NCBI RefSeq assembly: GCF_012935695.1
Contig: NZ_CP052859.1
Location: 3,699,001-3,763,000, forward strand
Direction of reading: 5' to 3'
Source of the DNA: Pseudomonas sp. ADAK18
Lineage (GTDB): Bacteria > Pseudomonadota > Gammaproteobacteria > Pseudomonadales > Pseudomonadaceae
DNA: 64,000 nt
The position numbers were made by a program, and so were the translations under genes. The notes beneath the pieces are model-generated. The model saw only the letters and a program-made list of their open reading frames with translations, had not been told where the DNA came from and did not search any database. This document shows positions 18,247 to 27,397 of this stretch, one piece after another; the first letter of the stretch is position 1; each line of letters opens with the position of its first letter.

Positions 18247-19437
18247 TTAAAACGCGTCGCCCGGCACACGCACAAAACCTTCCATCAATACCCGCGCGCT
18301 GCGGCTCATGATGGCTTTCTTGACGACCCATTCACCGTCCACCTGGCTCGCCTCGGCCCCCACCCGCAGCGTCCCGGAAGGATGCCCAAACCGCACCGCA
18401 TTGCGCTCCACACCACCGGCCGCCAGATTCACCAGCGTTCCGGAAATCGCCGCCGCCGTGCCAATCGCCACCGCCGCCGTGCCCATCATCGCGTGGTGCA
18501 GCTTGCCCATGGACAACGCCCGTACCAACAGATCAACATCTGCCGCCTTGATCGCCTTACCACTGGACGCTACGTAGTCGGCAGGCCGAGCCACAAACGC
18601 GACCTTGGGTGTGTGCTGGCGCTGGGCCGCTTCGTCCAGGTGCTTGATCAACCCCATGCGCAACGCACCATGAGCCCGGATGGTCTCGAACATCGCCAAG
18701 GCTTTCGGATCACTGTTGATCGCGCCTTGCAACTCGGTACCGGTGTAACCCAGGTCCTGGGCGTTGATGAAAATAGTAGGAATCCCGGCGTTGATCAGCG
18801 TCGCCTTGAAGGTACCCACACCGGGTACTTCCAGGTCATCCACCAAGTTGCCGGTGGGGAACATCGAACCGCCACCGCCCTCTTCTTCCGCCGCCGGGTC
18901 CATGAACTCCAACTGCACTTCGGCCGCTGGAAAGGTCACGCCGTCCAGTTCGAAGTCGCCGGTTTCCTGCACCGCGCCGTCGGTGATCGGCACGTGGGCG
19001 ATGATCGTCTTGCCGATATTGGCCTGCCAGACCCGCACCACGGCCACGCCGTTTTGCGCAATACGTGCGGCATCCACCAGGCCGTTGCTGATGGCAAAAG
19101 ACCCCACCGCCGCCGACAGGTTGCCGCAGTTGCCGCTCCAATCCACGAACGGCTTGTCGATGGAGACTTGGCCAAACAGGTAGTCGACGTCGTGATCGGC
19201 GCGGGTGCTTTTGGCCAGAATTACGGTTTTGCTGGTGCTGGACGTCGCGCCGCCCATGCCGTCGATTTGCTTGTCATAGGGATCGGGGCTGCCAATCACC
19301 CGCAACAGCAAAGCATCCCGCGCGGCACCCGGAACCTGGGCCGACTCGGGCAAATCCTTGAGGCTGAAAAACACGCCTTTGCTGGTACCGCCACGCATGT
19401 AGGTGGCGGGAATCTTGATCTGAGGTACGTGTGCCAT
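18247..19437 (-). CDS. prpF: AcnD-accessory protein PrpF (aconitate isomerase-type)
   Basis: 396 residues from MAHVPQIKIPATYMRGGTSK, the DUF453/PrpF signature. PrpF isomerises trans- to cis-2-methylaconitate so that AcnD and the hydratase step can work together. Further family segments are PDPYDKQIDGMGGATSSTSK and SGNCGNLSAAVGSFAI, where the Cys is one of the diaminopimelate-epimerase-like catalytic positions. It lies 42 bp after acnD and 97 bp before prpD on the same strand. Confidence 0.96.
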   Translation of the reverse strand: MAHVPQIKIPATYMRGGTSKGVFFSLKDLPESAQVPGAARDALLLRVIGSPDPYDKQIDGMGGATSSTSKTVILAKSTRADHDVDYLFGQVSIDKPFVDWSGNCGNLSAAVGSFAISNGLVDAARIAQNGVAVVRVWQANIGKTIIAHVPITDGAVQETGDFELDGVTFPAAEVQLEFMDPAAEEEGGGGSMFPTGNLVDDLEVPGVGTFKATLINAGIPTIFINAQDLGYTGTELQGAINSDPKALAMFETIRAHGALRMGLIKHLDEAAQRQHTPKVAFVARPADYVASSGKAIKAADVDLLVRALSMGKLHHAMMGTAAVAIGTAAAISGTLVNLAAGGVERNAVRFGHPSGTLRVGAEASQVDGEWVVKKAIMSRSARVLMEGFVRVPGDAF

Positions 19438-19479
19438 GGTTTTCCTCATGGGCCGGGGCACACGCCCCGGCCGCAGTTG

Positions 19480-22074
19480 TCAGGCGGTCACTGCCGATTC
19501 CAGGAAGTCCTGGGCAAAGCGTTGCAATACGCCGCCCGCCTCGTAGATCGACACTTCTTCGGCGGTGTCCAGGCGGCAGGTCACCGGCACTTCGACACGT
19601 TCGCCATTCTTGCGGTTGATCACCAGGGTCAACGCCGCACGCGGGGTGCGCTCGCCGATCACGTCGTAGGTTTCACTGCCGTCGATCTTCAGGGTCTTGC
19701 GGTCGGTACCTGGCAGGAACTCCAGCGGCAACACGCCCATGCCCACCAGGTTGGTGCGGTGAATGCGCTCGAAACCTTCAGCGGCAATCGCTTCCACACC
19801 GGCCAGGCGCACGCCCTTGGCCGCCCAGTCCCGGGATGAACCCTGACCGTAGTCGGCGCCGGCAATGATGATCAGCGGCTGCTTGCGTTCCATGTAGATT
19901 TCGATGGCTTCCCACATCCGCGTGACCTGGCCTTCCGGCTCAAGACGCGTCAGCGAACCCTGCTTGACCTTGCCGTTTTCCACGACCATTTCGTTGAACA
20001 GTTTCGGGTTGGCGAAGGTGGCGCGTTGAGCGGTCAGGTGGTCGCCACGGTGCGTCGCATAGGAGTTGAAGTCGACCTCCGGCAAGCCCATTTTGGCCAG
20101 GTATTCGCCGGCGGCGCTGTCCAGCATGATCGCGTTGGATGGCGACAAGTGATCCGTGGTGATGTTGTCCGGCAGCACCGCCAGCGGGCGCATACCCTTG
20201 AGCGGACGCGCACCGGCCAACGCACCTTCCCAGTACGGCGGACGGCGAATGTAGGTGCTCTGTGGACGCCAATCATACAGCGGCTCGACTTTCGGGCCGG
20301 TGTCTTCATGGATGGCGAACATCGGGATGTAGACCTTGCGGAACTGCTCCGGCTTGACCGACGCCTTGACCACTGCATCGATTTCTTCGTCGCTCGGCCA
20401 GATGTCTTTAAGGCGGATTTCCTTGCCATTCGCATCCAGGCCCAGCACGTCCTTCTCGATGTCGAAACGGATGGTGCCGGCAATGGCGTAGGCAACCACC
20501 AACGGCGGCGACGCGAGGAATGCTTGTTTGGCGTACGGGTGAATACGCCCGTCAAAGTTGCGGTTACCCGACAACACAGCGGTGGCGTACAGATCGCGGT
20601 CGATGATTTCTTGCTGGATCACCGGGTCGAGCGCGCCGGACATGCCGTTGCACGTGGTGCAGGCAAACGCCACGACACCAAAGCCCAATTGCTCCAGCTC
20701 GGTGGTCAGCCCGGCTTCGTCCAGGTACATGGCCACGGTTTTCGAACCCGGCGCCAAGGACGACTTGACCCACGGCTTACGGGTCAAGCCCAGCGTGTTG
20801 GCGTTGCGCGCCAGCAGGCCTGCGGCAATCACGTTGCGCGGGTTACTGGTGTTGGTGCAACTGGTGATGGCGGCGATGATCACGGCGCCGTCGGGCATTT
20901 GTCCGGGCACGTCGTCCCATTGACCAGAGATGCCCTTGGCAGCCAGATCGCTGGTGGCGACGCGGGCGTGAGGGTTACTCGGACCCGCCATGTTGCGCAC
21001 TACCGAAGACAAATCGAAGGTCAGGCCACGCTCGTATTGCGCGCCCTTGAGGTCATCGGCCCACAAGCCGGTGTGGCGGGCGTATTGCTCCACCAATGCT
21101 ACTTGCTCGTCTTCACGGCCGGTGAGTTTCAGGTAGGCGATGGTCTGCTGGTCGATATAGAACATCGCCGCCGTAGCGCCGTATTCCGGGGCCATGTTGG
21201 AGATGGTCGCACGGTCGCCGAGGGTCAGGTTGGAGGCGCCCTCGCCGAAGAACTCCAGCCAGGCACCGACGACTTTTTGCTGGCGCAGAAACTCAGTCAA
21301 CGCCAGCACCATGTCGGTGGCGGTGATGCCCGGCTGCAGCTTGCCCGTCAGTTCGACACCGACGCTTTCCGGCAGGCGCATCCACGAGGCGCGGCCGAGC
21401 ATCACGCTCTCGGCTTCCAGGCCGCCGACGCCGATGGCGATCACGCCCAAGGCGTCAACGTGCGGGGTGTGGCTGTCGGTGCCGACGCAGGTGTCGGGGA
21501 ACGCCACGCCGTCACGCACCTGGATCACCGGAGACATTTTCTCCAGGTTGATCTGGTGCATGATGCCGTTGCCCGGCGGGATCACGTCGACGTTCTTGAA
21601 AGCTTTTTTGGTCCACTCGATAAAGTGGAAACGGTCTTCGTTGCGGCGGTCTTCGATAGCGCGGTTTTTCTCGAACGCATCGGGATCAAAACCACCGGCT
21701 TCGACGGCCAGGGAGTGGTCGACAATCAGTTGGGTCGGCACCACCGGGTTGACCTGGGCCGGGTCACCGCCTTGCAGGGCGATGGCGTCGCGCAGGCCAG
21801 CGAGGTCCACCAGAGCGGTCTGGCCGAGAATGTCGTGGCACACAACGCGGGCCGGGAACCACGGGAAGTCGAGGTCGCGCTTGCGCTCGATCAGTTGGCT
21901 CAGGGACGCGTTGAGGGTCGTCGGGTCGCAGCGACGCACCAGGTTTTCTGCCAGCACACGGGAGGTATACGGCAAGGTGGCATAGGCGCCGGGGGTGATT
22001 GCATCGACAGCTGCACGGGCGTCGTAGTAATCCAGTCGGCTGCCGGGCAGCGGTTTGCGGTGTTCAGTGTTCAT
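19480..22074 (-). CDS. acnD: Fe/S-dependent 2-methylisocitrate dehydratase AcnD
   Basis: 864 residues from MNTEHRKPLPGSRLDYYDAR, the normal size for AcnD. Cluster-binding cysteines are visible in TSCTNTSNPRNV and FACTTCNGMSGAL. Substrate segments include CVGTDSHTPHVDALGV and GADYGQGSSRDWAAKGVRLA. With PrpF it converts 2-methylcitrate to 2-methyl-cis-aconitate. A longer reading frame continues upstream through a REP element to 22233, which is not plausible as coding sequence. It lies between prpC and prpF in the standard order. Confidence 0.97.
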   Translation of the reverse strand: MNTEHRKPLPGSRLDYYDARAAVDAITPGAYATLPYTSRVLAENLVRRCDPTTLNASLSQLIERKRDLDFPWFPARVVCHDILGQTALVDLAGLRDAIALQGGDPAQVNPVVPTQLIVDHSLAVEAGGFDPDAFEKNRAIEDRRNEDRFHFIEWTKKAFKNVDVIPPGNGIMHQINLEKMSPVIQVRDGVAFPDTCVGTDSHTPHVDALGVIAIGVGGLEAESVMLGRASWMRLPESVGVELTGKLQPGITATDMVLALTEFLRQQKVVGAWLEFFGEGASNLTLGDRATISNMAPEYGATAAMFYIDQQTIAYLKLTGREDEQVALVEQYARHTGLWADDLKGAQYERGLTFDLSSVVRNMAGPSNPHARVATSDLAAKGISGQWDDVPGQMPDGAVIIAAITSCTNTSNPRNVIAAGLLARNANTLGLTRKPWVKSSLAPGSKTVAMYLDEAGLTTELEQLGFGVVAFACTTCNGMSGALDPVIQQEIIDRDLYATAVLSGNRNFDGRIHPYAKQAFLASPPLVVAYAIAGTIRFDIEKDVLGLDANGKEIRLKDIWPSDEEIDAVVKASVKPEQFRKVYIPMFAIHEDTGPKVEPLYDWRPQSTYIRRPPYWEGALAGARPLKGMRPLAVLPDNITTDHLSPSNAIMLDSAAGEYLAKMGLPEVDFNSYATHRGDHLTAQRATFANPKLFNEMVVENGKVKQGSLTRLEPEGQVTRMWEAIEIYMERKQPLIIIAGADYGQGSSRDWAAKGVRLAGVEAIAAEGFERIHRTNLVGMGVLPLEFLPGTDRKTLKIDGSETYDVIGERTPRAALTLVINRKNGERVEVPVTCRLDTAEEVSIYEAGGVLQRFAQDFLESAVTA

Positions 22075-22142
22075 CGTCAGGACTCGGTCACGGTAAGGGA
22101 TACAGCAAAACCTGCGGCATTGGCCTGGATGAACACGGTTCC

Positions 22143-22234
22143 TGTGGGAGCCGGGCTTGCCCGCGATGACTGACTCACATTCAACACTTCTGTCGACAGT
22201 GATACCGCTATCGCGGGCAAGCCCGGCTCCCACA
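22143..22234. repeat. REP pair (inverted) between prpC and acnD
   Basis: Two facing 25-bp units (TGTGGGAGCCGGGCTTGCCC... at 22143-22167 and the reverse complement at 22210-22234) flank a 42-bp spacer. It sits inside the prp operon, where REP structures can act as partial terminators or mRNA stabilisers. The same variant occurs as a single copy at 34099. Confidence 0.92.
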
Positions 22235-22281
22235 TTGAACCGGTTCCAACCATGAAATCCGGCGCCTCAGATTCCCACTGC

Positions 22282-23409
22282 TCAGCGACGTTCGATTGGC
22301 ACGAACTTGCGCTGCTCAACGCCGACATACTCGGCGCTCGGACGGATGATGCGGTTGCCGGCACGCTGCTCGAACACATGCGCCGCCCAACCGGTCAGGC
22401 GCGAGCAGACAAAAATCGGCGTGAACAGCTTGGTCGGAATGCCCATGAAGTGGTACGCCGAGGCATGGTAGAAGTCGGCGTTGGGGAACAATTTCTTCTG
22501 CTCCCACATGGTCTTGTCGATGGCTTCGGAGACAGGGAACAGCACTTTATCGCCCACCTCGTCCGCGAGTTTTTTCGACCAGCCCTTGATCACTTCATTA
22601 CGTGGGTCGCTGTCTTTATAGATCGCGTGGCCGAAGCCCATGATCTTGTCCTTGCGCGCCAACATATCCAGGGTGCCCTTCACCGCATCTTCAGGAGAGG
22701 CGAAACGCTCGATCATTTCCATCGCCGCTTCGTTGGCGCCGCCGTGCAGCGGGCCGCGCAATGCGCCAATGGCCGCGGTGATGCAGGAATAAAGGTCCGA
22801 CAAGGTCGAAGCACAAACCCGTGCGGTGAAGGTCGACGCGTTGAATTCGTGCTCGGCGTAGAGGATCAACGAGACGTTCATCACCTTGACGTGCAACTCG
22901 CTCGGCTTCTTGTCGTGTAACAGATGCAGGAAGTGCCCGCCGATGGAAGGCTCGTCGGTCACGCAGTTGATGCGCTTGCCGTCGTGACTGAAGCGATACC
23001 AGTAACACATGATTGCAGGGAACGCGGCCAACAGGCGGTCGGTGACATCATGCTGGGCGGAGAAGTCTTTCTCCGGCTCGATATTGCCCAGGAACGAGCA
23101 ACCGGTACGCATCACGTCCATCGGGTGCGCGTCAGCGGGGATACGTTCCAGTACCTCTTTCAGCACTGGGGGCAGGTCGCGCAGTTTGCTCAATTTGGCG
23201 GTGTAGGCTGCCAGTTCGGATTTGGTCGGCAGTTCGCCGTAGAGCAGCAGGTAGGCAACCTCTTCAAACTGCGCATCGGCAGCCAGTTCGCGCACGTCAT
23301 AACCGCGATAGGTCAGGCCGGCACCGGCTTGGCCCACGGTGGACAGTGCAGTCTGCCCGGCCACCTGACCACGCAGGCCTGCTCCACTGAGTACTTTTGC
23401 TTCGGCCAT
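22282..23409 (-). CDS. prpC: 2-methylcitrate synthase PrpC
   Basis: 375 residues from MAEAKVLSGAGLRGQVAGQT. Citrate-synthase family residues include GPLHGGANEAAMEM (catalytic His), GFGHAIYKDSDPR and ANADFYHASAYHF-like C-terminal Asp region (NADFYHASAYHFMG). It condenses propionyl-CoA with oxaloacetate. The next gene, acnD, is separated by about 207 bp holding a REP pair; prpB is 40 bp upstream. Confidence 0.96.
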   Translation of the reverse strand: MAEAKVLSGAGLRGQVAGQTALSTVGQAGAGLTYRGYDVRELAADAQFEEVAYLLLYGELPTKSELAAYTAKLSKLRDLPPVLKEVLERIPADAHPMDVMRTGCSFLGNIEPEKDFSAQHDVTDRLLAAFPAIMCYWYRFSHDGKRINCVTDEPSIGGHFLHLLHDKKPSELHVKVMNVSLILYAEHEFNASTFTARVCASTLSDLYSCITAAIGALRGPLHGGANEAAMEMIERFASPEDAVKGTLDMLARKDKIMGFGHAIYKDSDPRNEVIKGWSKKLADEVGDKVLFPVSEAIDKTMWEQKKLFPNADFYHASAYHFMGIPTKLFTPIFVCSRLTGWAAHVFEQRAGNRIIRPSAEYVGVEQRKFVPIERR

Positions 23410-23449
23410 TGTCTTCTCCAATCTTGAATTTATTTGGGAGCCGCGCGCC

Positions 23450-24343
23450 TTACTTCTTGGCGGCGAACAGCGCGTCGAGCTTCTGCTCGAAAGTGTGGTA
23501 GTCGATGCGATCGTACAACTCCATGCGGGTTTGCATGGTATCGATCACGTTCTGTTGGGTCCCGTCGCGGCGGATCGCGGTGTAGACGTTTTCGGCGGCC
23601 TTGTTCATGGCGCGAAATGCCGAGAGCGGGTACAGCACGATGGAAACATCGGCAGATTTCAGTTGATCGACGGTGTACAGCGGGGTCGCACCGAACTCGG
23701 TAATGTTAGCGAGGATCGGCGCCTTCACCCGCGAGGCGAACAGTTTGTACATTTCCAGCTCGGTGATGGCTTCCGGGAACACCATATCGGCGCCGGCTTC
23801 GATGCAGGCGGCGGCACGTTCCAGGGCAGACTCCAAACCTTCCACCGCAAGGGCGTCGGTACGGGCCATGATCACAAAGCTGTCATCGGTGCGGGCATCG
23901 ACAGCGGCCTTGATGCGGTCGACCATTTCCTGCTGTGACACGATTTCTTTATTAGGACGATGGCCGCAACGCTTGGCGCCCACCTGGTCTTCAATATGGA
24001 TCGCCGCTGCGCCGAACTTGATCATCGACTTGACGGTGCGCGCCACGTTGAACGCCGAGGAACCGAAACCGGTGTCCACGTCTACCAGCAACGGCAAGTC
24101 GCACACGTCGGTGATGCGGCGTACGTCGGTCAGTACGTCATCCAGGCCGGTAATGCCCAGGTCCGGCACGCCCAGGGAGCCTGCGGCCACCCCGCCACCC
24201 GACAGGTAGATCGCCTTGAAACCGGCGCGTTTGGCCAGCAAGGCATGGTTGGCGTTGATCGCACCAACCACTTGCAACGGCTGTTCGCTGGCGACCGCGT
24301 CACGGAAACGCTGGCCTGGAGTGCTTTTGTTATGGGAACTCAT
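23450..24343 (-). CDS. prpB: 2-methylisocitrate lyase PrpB
   Basis: 297 residues of the isocitrate-lyase/PEP-mutase superfamily. The catalytic Cys is in [13 protein letters not shown], Mg-binding acids lie in [20 protein letters not shown], and [18 protein letters not shown] forms the N-terminal barrel loop. It splits 2-methylisocitrate into pyruvate and succinate, the last step of the 2-methylcitrate cycle. It is the first enzyme gene of the operon, 11 bp after the regulator stop. Confidence 0.97.
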   Translation of the reverse strand: MSSHNKSTPGQRFRDAVASEQPLQVVGAINANHALLAKRAGFKAIYLSGGGVAAGSLGVPDLGITGLDDVLTDVRRITDVCDLPLLVDVDTGFGSSAFNVARTVKSMIKFGAAAIHIEDQVGAKRCGHRPNKEIVSQQEMVDRIKAAVDARTDDSFVIMARTDALAVEGLESALERAAACIEAGADMVFPEAITELEMYKLFASRVKAPILANITEFGATPLYTVDQLKSADVSIVLYPLSAFRAMNKAAENVYTAIRRDGTQQNVIDTMQTRMELYDRIDYHTFEQKLDALFAAKK

Positions 24344-24354
24344 GACTCACCTCT

Positions 24355-25050
24355 CTAGGGGGCGCACTCTGGAAAGTGACGCGCGATATTGCGTTTGGAA
24401 GCGCCGATATGACGGCGCATCAACAACTCGGCCAGTTCGCCGTCGCGATCAGCAATCGCGTCGAGAATCCGGTGATGTTCGGCAAAGGCCTGGCGTGGAC
24501 GATTAGGGGTGGCGGAAAACTGGATGCGGTACATGCGCACCAGTTGATACAGCTCGCCGCACAACATTTGGGTCAAGGTGCGGTTGCCGGCGCCTTGGAT
24601 GATCCGGTAATGAAAGTCGAAGTCGCCTTCCTGCTGGTAGTAGCCGACGCCGGCCTGAAATGCGGCATCGCGCTCATGGGTGTGCAACACCTGGCGCAGC
24701 TCCTCGATTTCTTCATCGGTCATGCGCTCGGCGGCCAGGCGACAGGCCATGCCTTCCAGGGATTCGCGGATTTCGTAAAGCTCGATCAGTTCGGCATGGC
24801 TGAGGGAAACAACCCGCGCGCCAACGTGAGGGATGCGCACCAGCAGGCGCTGGCCTTCCAGACGGTGGATGGCCTCGCGCAGCGGGCCACGGCTGATGCC
24901 ATAGGTGCGCGCCAGTTCCGGCTCGGAGATCTTGCTGCCGGGGGCGATCTCGCCCTTGACGATGGCGGCCTGGATACGGCGGAAGACGTTCTCCGACATT
25001 GTCTGGGATTCGTCCGACACCACCACTGGGGCTTCCGATTGATCCAGCAT
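24355..25050 (-). CDS. GntR/FadR-family regulator of the methylcitrate operon
   Basis: 231 residues from MLDQSEAPVVVSDESQ. The N-terminal winged helix includes IAPGSKISEPELARTYGISR, then GPLREAIHRLEGQRLLVRI. The C-terminal all-helical FCD ligand domain carries the metal/ligand histidines typical of that group (RILDAIADRDGELAELLMRR then HI). It is the first gene of the prp operon and probably represses it until methylcitrate or a related compound binds. Two copies of an ATTGTCGACA palindrome flank its promoter, consistent with autoregulation. Confidence 0.9.
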   Translation of the reverse strand: MLDQSEAPVVVSDESQTMSENVFRRIQAAIVKGEIAPGSKISEPELARTYGISRGPLREAIHRLEGQRLLVRIPHVGARVVSLSHAELIELYEIRESLEGMACRLAAERMTDEEIEELRQVLHTHERDAAFQAGVGYYQQEGDFDFHYRIIQGAGNRTLTQMLCGELYQLVRMYRIQFSATPNRPRQAFAEHHRILDAIADRDGELAELLMRRHIGASKRNIARHFPECAP

Positions 25051-25135
25051 ATTGTCGACACCTTTAAAAGCAATGTCGCAAAAACTAGCCAATTAACCCA
25101 AAAGAGTCAAAGAATAAATACACATTGTCGACAAT
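25051..25135 (-). promoter_or_regulatory. prp promoter with two GntR-type palindromic operators
   Basis: The perfect palindrome ATTGTCGACAAT lies at 25124-25135, and ATTGTCGACA recurs at 25051-25060 against the start codon. Between them, on the minus strand, are a -35-like TTGACT (25105-25110), a 17-base spacer and a -10-like TAGTTT (25082-25087). One site abuts the -35 box and the other covers the leader, an arrangement expected for repression. The promoter call is a motif reading; no transcription start is known. Confidence 0.7.
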
Positions 25136-25322
25136 CGTCTAATAACCACCTTTGCATACCTTGAGGGCATGGCCGCCTGCCAGCGCTGGCGTCAGAAAAC
25201 CTTCATGTTAGAATGCCCGCCGCTTTTGCCTGACATCATTGGATGAAAAGGCGCACGAGGGAGCTTGCGCAGCAATGCCAGTCGCCTTGAATTGAACATC
25301 GCACTGCACCGCGTCAGGATTT

Positions 25323-25859
25323 ATGAGACTCAAGCCCTTCTCCCTATTGTTTTGCCTATCGTTGCTGCCCGGTCTTGGCTTCGCTGCCGAGAAGACCGTG
25401 TATGGCCTCAACGAATACGCCCATCTGGCCGGCATTGACCTGCAAGTGCCCGCCAAACTCGACACCGGCGCCAAGACTGCATCGCTGAGTGCGCGGGACA
25501 TCAAGCGCTTCAAGCGCAACGGCGAATCCTGGGTGCGCTTCTACCTGGCCATCGACACCGCACATTCCCACCCCATCGAACGTCCCCTGGAGCGCGTCAG
25601 CAAGATCAAGCGTCGCGCCGACGACTACGACGCCGATGAAGGCAAGCAGTACACCGCCCGCCCGGTGATTGCCCTGGATATCTGCATGGGTACCGCTTTA
25701 CGCAGCATCGAAGTGAACTTGACTGACCGCAGCACTTTCCAATATCCGCTGCTGATTGGCTCCGAAGCATTGAAACGCTTTGATGCGCTGGTCGACCCCA
25801 GTCTCAAATACGCGGCGGGAAAGCCTGCCTGCGCCACTGACGCTCATACCGCAGAGTAA
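25323..25859 (+). CDS. Retropepsin-like aspartic protease, periplasmic (RimK-associated 'ATP-dependent zinc protease' family)
   Basis: 178 residues. An N-terminal signal peptide (about 1-21, ending FAAE) precedes a single retropepsin-like domain with KLDTGAKTASLSA, the DTGA active-site motif. The C-terminal part includes PLLIGSEALKRFDALVDPSL. The name 'ATP-dependent zinc protease' used for the family is not supported by any motif here; the aspartic motif is. It is first of three closely packed genes, with the next start five bases after its stop. Together they look like a periplasmic protease, a membrane sensor and a cytoplasmic ligase. Function in the cell is not established by the sequence. 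Confidence 0.85.
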   Translation: MRLKPFSLLFCLSLLPGLGFAAEKTVYGLNEYAHLAGIDLQVPAKLDTGAKTASLSARDIKRFKRNGESWVRFYLAIDTAHSHPIERPLERVSKIKRRADDYDADEGKQYTARPVIALDICMGTALRSIEVNLTDRSTFQYPLLIGSEALKRFDALVDPSLKYAAGKPACATDAHTAE

Positions 25860-25864
25860 TTTCA

Positions 25865-27397
25865 ATGCGCTCTCTTAATCTGCACCTGAAAATCCTGATC
25901 GCCATCCTCGTGGTGCTGGGCATTTCGGTCACCGCCTATCAGATTTTCGTGCTGGGGATTCCCGTCACCGAAGACGCCACGGACGACCTGTGGAACATCG
26001 ACGCCAAAGTCGAGTTCGTCGCCAGCGCCAAGGACCCGGTAAAAATCCAGATGTTCGTGCCGCCCCTGAGCCGCGACTTCGTCAGCCTTAATGAAAGCTT
26101 TATCTCCAACAACTATGGGGTGAGCGTCAACCGCATCGATGGCAACCGCAAGGTCACCTGGTCGGCACGCCGCGCCAAGGGCAACCAGACCCTTTACTAC
26201 CGCCTGGTGCTGACCAAGCGTTACAGCGGAGAAAAGGTCAAGGTCAAGGGCCCGACCTTCCGCGACAGCATTGCCGTCGAAGGCCCGGAAAAAATCGCCG
26301 CCGAAGCCCTGCTCGCGCCGATCCGCCAGCATTCGGCAGACGTCGAGACCTTTATCAGCGAAGCCATCAAGCGCACCAACAACCTCAACGATGACAACGT
26401 CAAGCTGCTGCTGGCAGGCGACCCGTCGACGCCGCACAAGGCGAAGATCGTCGAGTTGCTGCTGTCCATCGCCCACGTTCCGGTGGAAAAGGTCCACACC
26501 ATCCGCCTGGTGGCTGACCAACCGCAAACCCCGGAACTGTGGCTGCGCAGCTTCAATGGCAACGACTGGCTGTACTTCAACCCCGACACCGGCGAACAAG
26601 GTCTGCCCTCCGACCGCCTGCTGTGGTGGACCGGCGATGAAAACCTGATCACGGTCGACGGCGGCAAGAAGGCCATGGTGACCTTCAGCCTGAACAACAG
26701 CGAAATGAACGCCATTCGCCTGGCCAAGCTGACCGACGAAAACACCGACGCCAACTTCCTCGAATACTCGCTGTACGGCCTGCCGCTGCAAACCCAGCAG
26801 ACCTTCATGATCATGGTGATGATCCCGATTGGCGTGCTGGTGATCCTGATCCTGCGCAACCTGATCGGCCTGCAGACCCTGGGCACCTTTACGCCGGTGC
26901 TGATTGCCCTGGCGTTCCGCGAGACGCAGTTGGGCTTCGGGATCGTGTTGTTCACCATTATTACGGCGCTCGGCTTATCGCTACGCTCGTACCTGGAACA
27001 CTTGAAGCTGCAGATGCTGCCAAGGCTGTCGGTGGTACTCACCTTCGTGGTAGTGCTGATCGCCGCCATCAGCCTGTTCAGCCACAAGCTGGGCCTGGAA
27101 CGCGGGCTGTCGGTGGCACTGTTCCCGATGGTGATCCTGACCATGACCATCGAACGCCTGTCCATCACCTGGGAAGAGCGCGGTGGCGGCCATGCCATGA
27201 AGGTGGCAATCGGTACGCTGTTCGCCGCGTCCCTGGCTCACCTGATCATGAGCGTGCCAGAGCTGATCTACTTCGTCTTTACCTTCCCGGCGATCCTGTT
27301 GATCCTGGTGGGTTTCATGCTGGCCATGGGTCGCTATCGCGGCTACCGCCTGACCGAGTTGGTGCGTTTCAAGGCCTTCCTCAAGGCTGATTCGTAA
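25865..27397 (+). CDS. Inactive-transglutaminase domain protein with C-terminal seven transmembrane helices
   Basis: 510 residues. One N-terminal transmembrane helix (ILIAILVVLGISVTAYQIFV) precedes a periplasmic transglutaminase-like domain (about 35-300, including LLSIAHVPVEKVHTIRLVAD and LWLRSFNGNDWLYFNPDTG). No catalytic Cys is visible at the expected position, hence 'inactive'. The C-terminal third (about 310-500) is a bundle of about seven helices. It overlaps the next start by one base (TAATG), so translation is coupled. It is probably an inner-membrane partner of the flanking protease and ATP-grasp protein. Confidence 0.85.
   Translation: MRSLNLHLKILIAILVVLGISVTAYQIFVLGIPVTEDATDDLWNIDAKVEFVASAKDPVKIQMFVPPLSRDFVSLNESFISNNYGVSVNRIDGNRKVTWSARRAKGNQTLYYRLVLTKRYSGEKVKVKGPTFRDSIAVEGPEKIAAEALLAPIRQHSADVETFISEAIKRTNNLNDDNVKLLLAGDPSTPHKAKIVELLLSIAHVPVEKVHTIRLVADQPQTPELWLRSFNGNDWLYFNPDTGEQGLPSDRLLWWTGDENLITVDGGKKAMVTFSLNNSEMNAIRLAKLTDENTDANFLEYSLYGLPLQTQQTFMIMVMIPIGVLVILILRNLIGLQTLGTFTPVLIALAFRETQLGFGIVLFTIITALGLSLRSYLEHLKLQMLPRLSVVLTFVVVLIAAISLFSHKLGLERGLSVALFPMVILTMTIERLSITWEERGGGHAMKVAIGTLFAASLAHLIMSVPELIYFVFTFPAILLILVGFMLAMGRYRGYRLTELVRFKAFLKADS

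Noticed and set aside
18124..19839. A 571-codon plus-strand frame opposite prpF and flanks
   Set aside because: Runs across three real genes on the other strand without any recognisable motif.
20026..22173. A 715-codon plus-strand frame opposite acnD
   Set aside because: Antisense shadow of a certain gene; no domain signature and no ribosome-binding site.
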